From: Bugulina stolonifera
Lineage: Eukaryota > Bryozoa > Gymnolaemata > Cheilostomatida > Bugulidae
Assembly: GCA_935421135.1 (NCBI GenBank)
Contig: OW285191.1
Location: 11,597,700-11,661,699, forward strand
Direction of reading: 5' to 3'
Length of the DNA: 64,000 nucleotides
Shown: positions 1-13,800 of the stretch, one piece after another
Position numbering within the stretch: position 1 is the first letter of the stretch
Layout: each line of letters opens with the position of its first letter
Program-made: the position numbers and the translations under genes
The notes under the pieces: generated by a model
Told to the model about the DNA's origin: nothing
What the model saw: only the letters and a program-made list of their open reading frames with translations
The model's database searches: none

Positions 1-175
1 TATGTACATGTACATGTATGTCTGTTTATGCTATGTACATGTATGGCTGTTTATGGTATGTACATGTATGTCTATTTATGCTATGTACATGTATGTCTAT
101 TTATGCTATGTACATGTATGTCTGTTTATGCTATGTACATGTATGTCTATTTATGCTATGTACATGGATGTCTAT
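1..175. repeat. 25-bp minisatellite at the window edge
   Basis: About seven copies of a 25-base unit (TATGTACATGTATGTCTATT followed by TATGC) run head to tail. Copy starts at 57, 82, 107, 132 and 157 show the exact period. The open frames across it are translated repeat and are not taken as genes. The array continues past the left edge and stops just before a putative coding exon. Confidence 0.9.
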
Positions 176-188
176 TTACATGATTGTA

Positions 189-1033
189 GTAAGAGTGGTC
201 TCTGCGGACAATCACGCTGATTTGTGGGACTTGGAAATTTCTGGAAACGAACTTTTGAACCCTTTCGATAGCACAGAGAATGGGCCAAACCTACCAACCA
301 TAGTGCATGTATGTACCAACATAGTAATACATGATAACAATATAAGCATATTATCATACATGCATATTGTAATCTTATTCATGTAAATATACACTATACA
401 CCGGGTTTCCAAATATAAAGCACACCTAGCTAGATTGTTTAGAATTGGGACTCGATTAACTAGTTTCGAGTCAGAAGAAGCGTTATTAGATATAATATTG
501 AGGCCAAGGTATGACTTGTGTATAATATAATTATTCACAACAGTAATGTAGGAAAACATGGCAGTGTTCTGGAGTCACCTAAAGCTGTAAGTATTATATT
601 TGTAGCCTGCTGAGCAGGTGGCTCAGGGAAACAATCTAGACCATACATTCGACTCTCTAGAGAATCTCAGTCTATACTCCTCATTTACAGGGGCGGGGGC
701 TGAACCCTCCATCTATTCAGATCAAACTGTAAGTTAGACTAAGCTACTTAGACGTATAAGTGCATGATCTGTTACATGTAAAGGCAACGTAAGCTAGAAG
801 GTGATAAGAGGATTTTTTATGCTAATGTGGTTACCTGTACTGTACCATTTAATGCATGGGGTAGTAATCATAGCTCAATATGAGAAAGGTAACATGTAAT
901 ATGATATGTTAAGGTGCCAACCAGCTCTGACGATGAGGTAGCCAATGCGTTGGAGCGAATAAGTCGTAGGAGAAGGGAGTTGAACTCGTGTTCTGCTCAG
1001 CTCGTACCAGACATTGATTATATTGAAGAGTGA
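189..1033 (+). CDS. 3' end of an unrecognised protein-coding gene (terminal exons)
   Basis: The last exon is the best supported: 914–1033, phase 0, ending in TGA at 1031–1033. It encodes an acidic stretch, an arginine run (ISRRRREL) and the end DIDYIEE. A short exon at about 565–586 (SVLESPKA, donor GCT|GTAAGT) and an exon ending at 508 (LFRIGTRLTSFESEEALLDI, donor AAG|GTATGA) join to it in frame: AG plus T makes the serine. A further open stretch at about 189–307 (ADNHADLWDLEISGNELL) may be an upstream exon, but its donor phase was not resolved. I recognise no family. The gene is convergent with the SECISBP2 gene. The acceptors here are weak in pyrimidines, so exon borders are tentative. Confidence 0.45.
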
Positions 1034-2423
1034 CATAGCAGTTTACCAATTGCATTTACCATAACTTGACTCTACTCTAATATACTCTGACACTGTTATC
1101 AAGTATTGTTTTAGTATTCTTTTGAGATTTAATATTTTTCTTGAAGTTGAATCATTATTTATAAGATTTTTGTTCTAGTTGTTTTATATTTTGTATCAAG
1201 ACACTAGGGTAGGATTTTTAGAATGATTCCCTACCAAATACTGAATAACGAGTTGTACATAGCAATATGGAATCTAGTATTGATGTTGCGTGAGCTTTTA
1301 ATTTTTAATATACATATAATAATTTAATCACCTCAATTCATATCCCAACTATCTTAATTTTATCGACATGATTTCCTCTCTAGTATTATCGCAATAACTA
1401 AATATTCTATATACCTACATCTATAGACAGTGTAGCTTGTTTGACTCTTCATATATTATTATCGTATACAGTACCCTATGTCTTTGGTAGCACATTCTTA
1501 TTCTGTTATCACACCTCCGTTATTATTGTTGTTGGTCACAGTCAATGTTATGCTTATTTCTACACGTCTTGTCACACTATGCTTCTGTTATGATTTCATT
1601 TTCATCTTTATACCATAAATTCAATACAAATCAATACTCAATCTATTATCATGCATGTTATTTTGTTTGGCATGTTTTGGCTCATGTTGTTGAGGTCTTG
1701 ATACCACTACACTACTAAATTGCATGACTGTATATTGATATTCTTGTAGAAAGTAGCTTCATAATTCTTGCACAAACATGTGACTTGGCACCCGTTATTA
1801 TTGGTCATAGAATTTGAAGTTGTCCTCTCTCCTTTTATTTGTTGACATGAAATGAACAATGCTTGAAAATAAAAGGTTGTCGATGTCGTCACTGAACTAT
1901 AAAAGTACAGTTAATGTCTTTTTAGCACGAGGCAGCTGCTCAATCTACATAAACCAGCTATTTTTACTCGGAAAGCTAGTACTGTGCTGTGCCATATAGG
2001 CATATACTGGGTCAGACTAACTATGTAATACTCTAGTCTAACTGAGCCATACTGGGTCATACTAACTGGGTCATATTATGTTTAGGCCTATATGAGATGA
2101 GGTATATAATTAACCAAACCGTTTTCTGTGCTGCTCCAAGCCTGGGTGGCAGGAAGTTGATGATGAATCTGCAGTCTCCAAAAAGATGAGCCCAGAGAGC
2201 TGATGTGGTTCAGGGGAGATAACACTCAAGCCTAGTATATTATATATACAGTGTAATATACATGTGCCTACTAAGTACATTATATTATAAATTTATTATA
2301 CATGTATAATCATAAAATAGAGTAGCTATAATATTAGTTATGGGAAAATGTTGGTGTGAGCTAATAGCTTGATGATAAATAATAAGACAAGACACATTGT
2401 TCATAGTTTTTTACAATATTCCT

Positions 2424-2681
2424 AATATTCTGATACTTGTCGAAGCATCATCATCAGAGGATAAATATTATTACTGAAAATTACGGGCTACTTTATAATA
2501 TATAGTAGATAGGTGATTCCTGCGATGAAAAGAGCATCAAAGGCTTTTTCTTTGATGCTCTTATTGATGCTCCTTTCATCGTAGGAATTATCTATCTATT
2601 ATATATTATAAAGTAGCCCTTAAGTTTCCGTAACATTTTTTATCCTCTGATGATGATGCTTAGACAAGCATCGAAATATTC
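2424..2681. repeat. Long near-perfect inverted repeat (hairpin, MITE-like)
   Basis: Two arms of roughly 115–125 bases are reverse complements around a short loop at about 2542–2550. The arms share blocks such as GCATCATCATCAGAGGATA, GGGCTACTTTATAATATATA and GATGAAAAGAGCATCAAAG, with scattered mismatches. There is no open reading frame. It could be a foldback MITE or a hairpin RNA source; the sequence alone does not decide. Flanking target duplications were not clear. Confidence 0.85.
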
Positions 2682-3387
2682 AAAATATAATAAAATAATC
2701 TGTAAGAAATGCATTTTGTTTCATTAGCATTAGTTATGGTGCCCCTTGGCATACATGTAGAGACATATTTTTGTAGATATAAAGATTAGCCTCTGTTCTT
2801 ATTAGATAATATTGACTTATCCATTATAATAGGTATTACATTATATAAAACATTATATACTTTTATAGCATATGTATTCATGGGCACTCATAAGCTATTG
2901 ATCATAATTAGAAGTTGCCCTCTCTCTCAATTTTCCTCCTGTTCAAATTGGGAAGAGAAAGATGTGGGCCCAAGTACATGTATGTTCGTTTATTTATAGC
3001 ATTATACTCTGTGCACTATCTTTATGTAACATACTGTGTATGGATTATTCTCAATAGTTACTTCCTGTGATATTGTTATGTAAAGAACTACATAAAACGT
3101 TGAAAAAATAAAATGAAAAAGAAAGATTTTTGATATTTCCTGTCACTTTTACATACTATATTATAATAACACAATAAAACTGTATATTGCACAAAAAGTT
3201 ACAGCCAAGTGATATAACATGGGTACCATTGTTGTAAATCTAGAGAACCCAGGCTTGGGTGCAATTACAGTAAATTAAATAAAGCTTCACAATAGAAATA
3301 ACTAACTAGAAATATACATTGTAGTTGTAAATGGGTGCTGTAAGTTTGAAACACAGTCTAGGCTTTATTTACAAAAGCCTCAACAAA

Positions 3388-3688
3388 TTTTCAAGGAGGC
3401 TATGATATCAAAATATTGGTTGGAAAGGGGGGGGGGGGGAGTCTCAGTGATAGTGTAGGCTGGCATTTGGATCACAGTCTAAAATTGCTCCTGAAACATG
3501 ATTTTGACATTAAAAATACATAACTAGGAAAAAATAATGAAATAAACCTGTAGACTAAGTTCTTAATGAAAAACCTAACATTTACTTTTGGAGGCCCTAT
3601 AGGGACACAGTAATAAAAACTGCAACTCGAAGCTACATCTGGAAATTTTCAAGGAGGCTATGATATCAAAATATTGATTGAAAGGGCG
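3388..3688. repeat. Pair of ~43-bp direct repeats 258 bp apart
   Basis: The block beginning TTTTCAAGGAGGCTATGATA, followed by TCAAAATATTG and TTG(G)AAAGGG, starts at 3388 and again at 3646 with few differences. Weaker similarity continues downstream of both. This looks like an old local duplication or two copies of a dispersed repeat. Confidence 0.7.
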
Positions 3689-4167
3689 TGTCCAAGGGGT
3701 ACCCAGTGAGCCTGGTTTCTAGTCTGATCCATGATGTTGGAAACCAGCTATTAGAAATATTATTAGTATTGAGTACTGTTTTATACTGTGTCATTCTAAC
3801 TGTGCCATACTGTGTCATACCAACTCTGTCATACTGGGCCATTTTAAACATTTAGGCCTATATATAAAATTAGGTGATAAGTTGTAGGTTGGTGTTAATA
3901 TTTTTTATGGTAAGCAATATTGAAACAATATTTTTTATAAAGGCCATTTAGGTATAACATTTTTGGTGTACACAGGTTGTCACTCTGCTTCACTAATCCT
4001 CCCTATTTGGAGCAGCAGGAACTTGACAAGTATGAAAGACAGTGGCTGCTGTACCACGTCAATTATAGTCTTGTCTACTACAGAGCCGTTGGAGCCATAG
4101 CCCATACGTATAATAATTAATAACAACTATGGTTGGGTTGGAGCATACAAAATTCTTTATAAAATGA

Positions 4168-4283
4168 AGTTGTCTTTCCCTGTCTTTTTTCCTGTTGGTG
4201 AAGCGCATAGATATAATATAAAGACTTTATATATCTTTATATTATATCTATGGTGAAGGGTGACAGTAGAGGACAACTTGAAG
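4168..4283. repeat. Small foldback element with perfect 19-bp stem
   Basis: A perfect stem pairs 4206–4224 (CATAGATATAATATAAAGA) with 4234–4252 around a 9-base loop. Outside it, AAGTTGTC at about 4168 and GACAACTT ending near 4283 form a second inverted pair. The nested arrangement suggests a very short MITE or a hairpin. Confidence 0.7.
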
Positions 4284-4614
4284 TTAGAAAATATGGTTAT
4301 GGCAATATTGGCCTGATTGTTGTAGAATTTTCAGAGCATTCAGCTGCACGTATGACATTGAAATAAAGGCATTCAAGGTTAATTTAACTATTTTATTTTT
4401 ACATAATTTTTTATTTGTACAGTCAATGTTTTAGTAACATTTGCATTGCACCACGCATTCCTATGGATGTTGTTGGTAGATATTTCAAGATTACAAAAAA
4501 AAAACATTTTCAACCATAACCACAAAAATACTTACAGAAATAATATAGAAATCGTTTCAAATACAATAATGCATTAGCTGTATAGGTAATTGAAAAATAT
4601 ATAATAACTTACAC

Positions 4615-4620
4615 TTTATT
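4615..4620 (-). terminator. Candidate poly(A) signal for SECISBP2
   Basis: AATAAA on the minus strand, about 230 bases after the SECISBP2 stop codon. A second AATAAA is at about 4392–4397. Which one is used cannot be told from sequence. Confidence 0.4.
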
Positions 4621-4847
4621 AACTTACCCAAAATATATAAGTTTTCTTTTTCATTCAAACATTAGTTGAAACCATGCATATTCCTTGTAGCAGTAAAATA
4701 TAAGAGAACAGATTACAATGTATAATGATAATACTATAATACGAAATAGTACAGTGTATAATGTAAATTGATACTAATATAGAATATACATGTACAGTAG
4801 ATACTTTTGTCTAATACTAAAATGTAGTTGGTTGAAGTCAAGTCAGA

Positions 4848-7800
4848 CTAGCTTTTCGATATACTTGGAGATCTACTCCTAGAAATTAAGACATCAGTGT
4901 TTGCTTCACAAGCTGTATATGTAGCATTGAACTCTACATCGTCCTGTGATATTTCAGCTTCAGCAGATGGGGCATTTGTCGTGTCTACATCACGAACCCA
5001 TGACTTGATTCTGTCTAAACGGCAGCTAGAGGAACTGGAGCCTAGAGGGTCTGAAACGTGTTCACTTTCACTTGCATTCTCTATTGTTACAGATGAGTGT
5101 GTGCTGCAAATAAAAAAACTGACCATTATGGAAGGTACAAAGTACAACTTATACAATAAATATTAATAAAATACAAAAAATATTGCTTTGTACATGCAAG
5201 GCTAAATAATGCCGAACAGAAAGCAAGCAAAGAACAACCATCCAATGATGACAGCAAAACTTGATAAAATAAATGAATTCAGTATAGTGTAATGCGTGCA
5301 AAAATATTCAAAAAAATATTTATAGTACATTTTGACAACTACAAGCAATGATATATAAATTTCTAAAAGATCATATAGTCAGTAGGAAAAAGCTAACAGC
5401 TTGAACAAATACATGATGTACTAAAGATACGTTATGCATACCTCACTGTGTCATGCTGATCTAAGGTACGAGACGATGTCTGTGATCTGACTTCAAGATG
5501 GCTGCCACTGTTAGTCCGCCTGTGACTATGGTGGCTGTCATGAGATCGCTTCTTAAGTGATATCTGAGCTAATGTCTGACCGAGAGTGTCTATGGACTCC
5601 AGCGAGTTTTCCTACACAAACACGTACAAGTTATATACACAGCCCTGTCCCATGTCAATGTCTTCATAAACTTTATAAGAGAATAATGGTAGCAGACTTG
5701 AGTAATGAACAAAATTACATAACAATTTCTAGTCTAGGCTAATTCCATACTGATCCTGCCGAATAGGGTCAATACACTAATATAGTAGTTAACTGGAGCA
5801 GTTCTAAGGCTATTATTTACCTCGTGGATTATCTCTCCATTCTTATCATTGTTATTCAAATAAGTCTTTGGAGTTGTTCCCAATATATCTGAAAGTGAAA
5901 TACACAGAGCTGTTTCATTATGAACTAATAGGAGTTCACTAGCAAAAATTCAAATGTACAATTTATTACCACCAAAAACGGTAGAAAGCACATAAAACAC
6001 AAATAATACGACAGAAGATAGAGCTAAAGCATAATAATACTTACTTGTAGTATTGACTACTGACAGCTGATCGCTGACTTGTAGTGTAGAATCTTCCGGA
6101 TTTTGTACCGCGGGACTATGATTCATTGTATCATTGTCTTCTGTATCCGCCTCATTCCCCTCATCTATGTCATATATATCATCCTGTAATGGGCCGCGGC
6201 TCTCGTTCACTGAGCTGCTTCCTGAGGTGGGCATAGAACTTTGGCTACTGCTTGCCTGTGAAAAATATTATAAAGTGAACAGACAATTCCAAAGGCTTGC
6301 TAAACACTAATAGTAGTAGCCAAAAGCACATCATGGAATATCCAAGGAGGAAATTCAAGGCCTTTCAATGTTCAGGATGAAATTCATATAACAAGTCTAG
6401 TTTTAGCAAAAAAGCTATTTGTATATAAACTCCTAGAAATTCACAATAAAACGTTCGAAAAGTTGTGACTTTGAATTTAAATGGCTGTACAAGAGTCCAT
6501 ACATGGCCTGCATGTAACTGTGATCAGTTCTTCGCAGTAGAGTATATTTGTAACCAAAAGAGGTTTTGACAAAGAAAATGGGGAGAAATCCCAGGTCACC
6601 ATTATAACATCATTTTACCTGTTAGTGAGTAAACAGTTACCTGCTCTGAATGGATACTACTGGTCGTAGAGGTCTTGGCATACGAGGTAGGAATAATGTC
6701 TGTTTTAATGCACTGTATATCCGACACAGGCTCTGACAGGATGCTGCTGGTAAAGGAAATGGCGCTACAACCGGAAGGGGTCCTTGAGTGGCCCAAGTGA
6801 GAGAAATAGAGACCACATGATCCCTTGAGAGCTCCGCCATACTCAGCCACCTCCTTGGCCAGAGCGTCCACCATCTCATGGTACGCATCCCTTGCCTGGC
6901 TTGTCAACTCTATCAGCTCTTTGTACATTGTCTGTGATAATACACATTGTGTTTGTATAATGATAACGGAGTCATATTATGGCTTGCCATGGGAAAGCAA
7001 TTCCAACTAGCTAGTTCATTCAGACATAATTTTCATGTAGTAAAGTAGAGATTAGTGGCGAAAAGTAGGTAGAGCTTTGTCTGAGCTAGCCCTCTCTACA
7101 TTATGTATATTCACTAGATTCATTATAGAATAGTACTTAGAGTAGGTAACTCTCAGCTATGTTTATGTAGTGGGCTATTGACTTGTGTAATAGGCTACCA
7201 TTCTATAAATATTTACATGTAGTAGGAATATAGTAGGATATATATAGCAATATTAGGCCTACACACATCGCAGATATTATGTATATATATGTAATAATAC
7301 ATTATACAGATATCCTATCTATAAGGATTTCAGAGAGATCTACTAATTATAAAAGCAAATATAAGAGCATGAGTTTGAAAATATTGCATGTGTAGCATGT
7401 TCAGGAAGACTAGTAATACTACAACCTAGTGCTGGGCGGTGTTTCGGTGTCATTCAGTTTTTCGGTTTTTTTTCATTCGGTTCAAAAACCGCCAAAATTT
7501 AAAATGTGAACCGACACCGAATGCGGCGGTGCGGTTTTATTCGGTTTTAAAAGTCAAACCGCGCCTGGCCTCTTAGCGCACCCACTTTCAATAATGGCTG
7601 GCGTTGAAAACACGTGAATTCATGTTATGCTTCTTTCAATCCTTATAATTCGATGCCATCCTTGGAACTTAGACTTAGCTGCAGCCATAATATTATCACC
7701 CAGTGGTTATTTATTGTAGTTTCACCCCTTTATAGCAGTTACGATTGCATATTATTATAAATAATAAATATTTAATAATTGTAAAGTATTAAACTAAATG

Positions 7801-10800
7801 AAAATGGCTGCCATTTTAGTGCTTCTTTTAATCCTTATAATTCGATGCCATCCTTGGAATACAGACTTAGCTGCAGCCATCAATGTCACCCAGTAAGGGT
7901 TCACTGTAGTTTTCATTTGATTCTAGTAGTCACACTTGCATATTGTTATAAATAATTAATATTTAATTATTGCAAATTATTGAACAAAATAAAAATGGCG
8001 GCCATTTCCGGTAATGGCTGAAACGCCGAACACGTGAATTTATGTTTTGCACCTTTCAATCTTTATAATTCGATGTCATCCTTTGAATAAATACTTAGCT
8101 ATTGCCATCATTGTCACCCAGAGATGATTTACTTTAGTTTCACTGAATTCCAGTTGTTATACTTCCATATTATTATAGATGATTGGCATTTAATAATTGC
8201 AATTTATTAGAGTAAATTAAAAATGGCCGCCATTACAGCTTAAAAGCAGGGTGTGACAACTCCAACATTGAGTATTTAATTTCCGGTTCGGTTCGGTGTT
8301 TTTTCATGAATAAAAAAAACTGAATTAAACCGAGGGTGAGAAGACAACTTCGGTTTCATTCAGTTTTTTAGAAAAATCAGCAAAAAAACTGAATGCACAT
8401 GCAAATCAAAACCGCCCAGCACTACTACAACCCCATTCTATTCCAGTACCAAAGAGTTTATAGTAGCAGGGAGTTAGTTGTAAGATCTTTGACTACTCAC
8501 ACATTCTAAGCACATGGTAAACTAACACAATGACAGTAACTACTCACCTCTGCACCTTGATAGTTGAACACCCCGACCACACTGACCGGCACAAGTTTAG
8601 CACAGGCCCTGCCGAGAGACCGTCTACCCAAGGCAAACACAAACGGCACATCCTGTTCACTGCATAGATTTATTATCATGTTTAAAGCATCGTCCAAACC
8701 TCCTACAATAGGAATAAATACCATGTGAAGCTCTAGGTATACAAAGTACAATATATGTATATTATCACAAGACATGAAACAATGTTATGGGGTGTTAGTG
8801 GGGCGGGGGTCTTTTTTTAATTATATTGGTGTTTTTATGCAAGGAATATATTATTTTAATAATCCTACATCATAATATTATATATTAAATACCTAAGAGC
8901 TAATGGAATTAAAATTAAATGCGTCATACTCCAACATATTAACTGTATGGCCAAAGGTTAGAGTAAATGAACATGGTCCACAGCATGGTTTATTTTTAAA
9001 ATGCAAATTTTAATAAGTTTGGCAGACGTGTCACTCTATTATAAATCCTATGCATGTAACAGAGAAATAAATCCTGATACGATCAGATATTTGTAATACA
9101 TGTAATACACAAATTGGATACACCAATAGATATACATATAGCACAGCTTTGTACATGTATATTTAGTTGCAAAACCAATTCCACATCACCCAATCAAAAT
9201 ATACCATTTAGTATACCATTATTGATGATGCAACTACCAAGTTGTAATCTTTAAACAACTACACTAAACCATATCAAGAATTTCCACCCGCTCCCAGTCA
9301 ACCAGTAGTTGTTTGCAACTGAGGAATTGAAAAATTTGCTGACTATATATTTATAAGACTTCATATTTATAAGAATTAGATGTTTAAGAGCATCAATGAC
9401 GCAAGGCATTTCAAGGCATGTATGGTTCAGTCACTAAACTCAATAACTAAATTTATTATGGTTACCCGTCAAAATAGGAACTTTCAACAAAAGATTAAGA
9501 ACAACACAGCAGTATGAAAGGCAGCACAAATATAACAAAATCTATTGATTGTACTGATTGAATTTAATCAAAATACAAATTATTCCCTAGAATGTTATAG
9601 CTGTGCCCTAGCAAAGTCTACCTTAACAAATCATTGTACTATAGCTACTCATAATAATTCCATTGTGACAGATGAAAACAATACCAATATAAGATTGTAC
9701 CTTGTGAATGGACTGCTCAGAAATAAAACAATATTGGGATCATACCCCTGGTGTGTGGACACACAGTTTCCAACTGGCAATTTCAGACAGTCACAAATCC
9801 AATGGTATCCATTATACCACAACCATATATTTTGCTGTTTTCGGTTAAGGCTGGTAGGTTTTGGGTAGAGCAGTACAATTTTGTGGTAAAAGACTGTAGT
9901 GCAATATTGTAACATACCCTACTATCTGCATGTACCTGTATGATATTACCAGATATGCTGATATGTTGGTACCGACACAACATGGTAACATACCCTACTA
10001 TCTGCATGTACCTGTATGATATTACCAGATATGCGTTGGTACCGACACAACATGTTTACCGATATATGTGCTGCCTCCACCTCCACCCTTTAGTGAGAGA
10101 TTAGTTACATGTAAGTCTATAACTAATCTACCCAGAATGCAATTAGCGAGTAACTTGGCTTACCCTTAGACTGTATCTTCTCCAGGTTGGGGGAGATTAT
10201 AACCAGCTTAACTCTCCTTAGTTTGAGGTGTTTAGTGACCTCCCGCAATCCCAGCACCAGCCTCCTCTTAGTCTTTGCCTTTATAGGATCCTTGTGGTAG
10301 AGTCGATCCTGGAACTTGACTAGAGTTTGTAGTAGGTTCGTACAGTTGACGTCAATCTCCTTGTCTAGTACTTGTTTGCAGTATCTATTGGGGACATGCA
10401 ACAGCTACAATGTCTATTGGGTACAACAGCTACAGTAGGCTAGATGTAGGATATACATGTACGTACATATGTATAAGTTCATGTAGTATATACTTCCATG
10501 TATGTATGGTGTATACATGTACATGTATACAGTGTATACAAGTCATGTACATGTATACAGTGTATACATGTACATGTATACAGTGTATACATGTACGTAC
10601 AGTGCAGCTATACATGTACCTGTACAGACACCAAGATACCTGTATGATCAACATAACTTACTCTCTAAATCTACGAGAATGGATCTTCTGTATGATGTCA
10701 CTAACTACTGTCGGACTGCCTACTCCACTGGCTGGGTTACTCAAACTTGTAGGTGGAGATAACAACCCCACACTAATAGGTGAGTTCTGACTAACTGGTG

Positions 10801-13800
10801 AAAGATCCTGGCTGTGAGGGGTGCCCGAATCATCTCCTAAAATACACATAGATACATGGTTGGGGGACTTAGTCTATAGTGGTGTAATTAACTTTAGGTA
10901 AGTATATATTATACGGGATAATACTGTAATTATATGCCAAGGAGACAGCAAATCTGAATGGAATAACCATAAAAATGTTATATTCCATAAAAAACATAAA
11001 TTATTTAAAGAATATTAAGTTAATTAAGCAGACACCAGTTATCCAATAAAGGCTACAGCACGGACAGGTACTACGTTGTACTAGTAAATAGGTATTTAAC
11101 TCATTACACTGATTCCGGCTATGTAACACTCTATTCACTCAGCCGCCTGCAGCTATAGCTTTGGCCTCTGACCATGATATGGTTTCCCTACACAACTGTT
11201 ATAGTATAGTTAAACCACAATACCATTACATTTAGCGGGCCATCACATTACAGTTACATTTGCTTGCATGTCGCTGTAGGCTTATATGGCCTATTAGATA
11301 CACTAGCATAGCTGAACATTCGTAGACTAGCTACAGTTTAACAGTAAGTCTAGCAGTATAACGACAGCTTGACCCCTCATGGCTACTCAACAAGGTCATA
11401 TAGCAGAAACTGTCTACATACATACTAGTATTATATGGTATAGTATTAGCCTATCTCATGGAGTACTTGTGACAGTCTGGCTGTTACAGGGTAGAAGGAC
11501 CTGTGAGATTTACAAATCATATACATGTAGTTCCCAATCAGTTACATAATTTGTATGATACAGTGAAACACTAACAGTTAGAACATATCAATACAACAAT
11601 TTATATAGGCCTAAGTACATTGTACTCCTATTGCAATGTACGTACTTACATGTACATGTATATACATGTACAAGCTTGTACGTACATGTATATTTATGTA
11701 CATGTGAATTGCAATATGAGTACTTATGATACATTTACCGCTACATTCTAGAAATAGCTGGTAATATATAATGAGCGTATCCAGGGGTAAACTACCAACC
11801 AATAGAATTGCCCAATGAGTTTGGGTCCTCCATATCACTGATGACATCATCTTCGTCATTCTCTTCTGGTTCTGACGTGAAATGGAGGCTGGAATCTGGT
11901 GTAGATATGAGATCTACTGGACCATCGCCAATGTATCTACAAGGATAGGTGGGTTTGATCAATAATTAAATAACAAGACAAATAGAGCACCACAGCATAA
12001 GCAAGCTGCGTGGGCCTATAATAAGTATTATAACAAACCTGGTCAGTAACCATAAAACAAACACTGGACACTAACTTAATTGACTCTAAGGATTGTCTTT
12101 ATTCAGAATAAATTGGATAAAATTTTGTTCAGCAAAATCCTAATACAATAACACAGACTCTTTCACAAGACTCTAGTGAACGCAGTCACTGTAACAGTAG
12201 CAAACATGTACACTGAATATACTGTGTTAGTTAACGTTACATAGATATACAGTATACAGTGTACTATATATTAATAAGATATTATGTATATGCATATTAT
12301 GAAGGTCTGTTATAGGCCTACTAGGATTTGACAATAGCCTGTTGAATCCCACCGAGGTCATAGAGAGTTTAGAACTACGACACGCTAAACGTTCCTCTGG
12401 AGACTATAACATCATCCGTGCATTGGTCTCCATTACTTTTAACGTGTCGACAGAATGGGCATGCTACTTCAGAATAAAATAATGCAAACAAATAATTTGG
12501 AGTTATGAAGCTAAAGGTTGGAATGGACACACATAGCTGCAGTAAATTGTCAGCAACCAACCTCAATCTTTTCCTCTCCTCCCTTTCTTTGAGGATGACT
12601 TTCTTGAGGGCGCTGGGTTTCTTAGCCTTAGGGGTCTCCCTCTCCTTGCCACGCTTGTGGGTGGGTGCTGAGGAATCCAACGGGTTGAGCATAGCCTTAG
12701 GACTGAAACTGTTCTTCTTCAACAACTTTTGGTGAGAGTCACTCTCAGATGGCAAAGTCTAGGAGAATACGAGAAACACACTTAGTGAAGAACTAACATA
12801 TGACCTAGTCATTGAAAGTTGATGTAAAATTTCATGCGCTCTCCCAGGTGAGACCAGCACGACAGTTTAGATTTAACCACTCTAACAGAGCAAAGTCTCA
12901 TAAAACATACAGCAAGTCTAAGAGGGCTGGTAGTTATGTTGGTAAGTACAGGTAAGTAGGTTGTATTACATAGAGAACCGAAAGTAAATGAGCGCCATAG
13001 CAACGGATCACAGCAAACAAGGAATATGTTGGTATTTGTGATCGGTTGGTATAAACTCCATATGGCACCCGCTTACTTCAATAACGGGCACTCTCACAAC
13101 CACTGACACTGAGAATTATCCAACATTGATTGACGTGGGCTGAGGATAAACCCATACCATTGTTAGGAGACTCAACTATATAACATTACATCACAGTTTA
13201 TATATAGACTAGTACAACTATAGAAGCAACTAAAATAATGGCTAGCTATATGTATAGTAGCCCTACCTAGCAATTCCATTTATTACAACATACAAATAAT
13301 GTAACTATTTTTTAACTTAATCTACATACTGCAGACATATGGCTACATTAATACAAGAACAGTAAATTAAATATATACAGCAGTTAATCCTGTACACGCC
13401 CTTTACTAATTAATCCATTACATTTCAAAAGATCAAGTTCGATACACTTCTATATTTCAACCTTAGTGAGCTGACTGTCTATGTACATGTAGCTATGTAG
13501 GTACACAAGAGCATGGTGCAGGAATTGAAGCTGAAAAGCAGTTACAGAAGCAAGTTCATAATGTTGTGGAAGTTACTTTCTCTCTGATAGGGGGGCCTAC
13601 CCTAGGCCGAGCATGAACTAATACTATAACACAATATGCATATTGCAACTACAAAAAGCATTCAAGTTCATTTCTGTTAAATAGAATACTGCAAAATGAG
13701 GTGTATTAGTGTGCTAAATGATTAAAAGCACGACTTGGGACATTCCCTACTACTGACTAGGGTAGCACGAGTAACATAGTTACCTTGGGAGTAGGGTTAC

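Larger units (their letters stand above)
1034..4847. other. Intergenic region between convergent gene ends
   Basis: No exon is supported here. The stretch is very AT-rich and holds a long hairpin (2424–2681), a small foldback (4168–4283), a 13–14-base G run near 3427–3439 and a partial duplication (3388 and 3646). Two diverged copies of a stretch rich in TACTGGGTCATACTAAC-like words lie at about 1958–2090 and 3738–3865, both ending near TTTAGGCCTATAT. It lies between two gene 3' ends, so both 3' UTRs probably fall inside it. Confidence 0.7.

Noticed and set aside
2..386. Open frames of 72–122 residues rich in Met, Tyr and Cys
   Set aside because: They read through the 25-bp minisatellite; only the last part overlaps a possible real exon.
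12375..12561. Open extension beyond the SECISBP2 donor at 12562, with CPFCRHV–C spacing like a zinc finger
   Set aside because: Splicing from 12562 to 11936 restores the SECISBP2 frame exactly; no acceptor with the right phase supports a separate exon. A retained-intron isoform is possible but unsupported.
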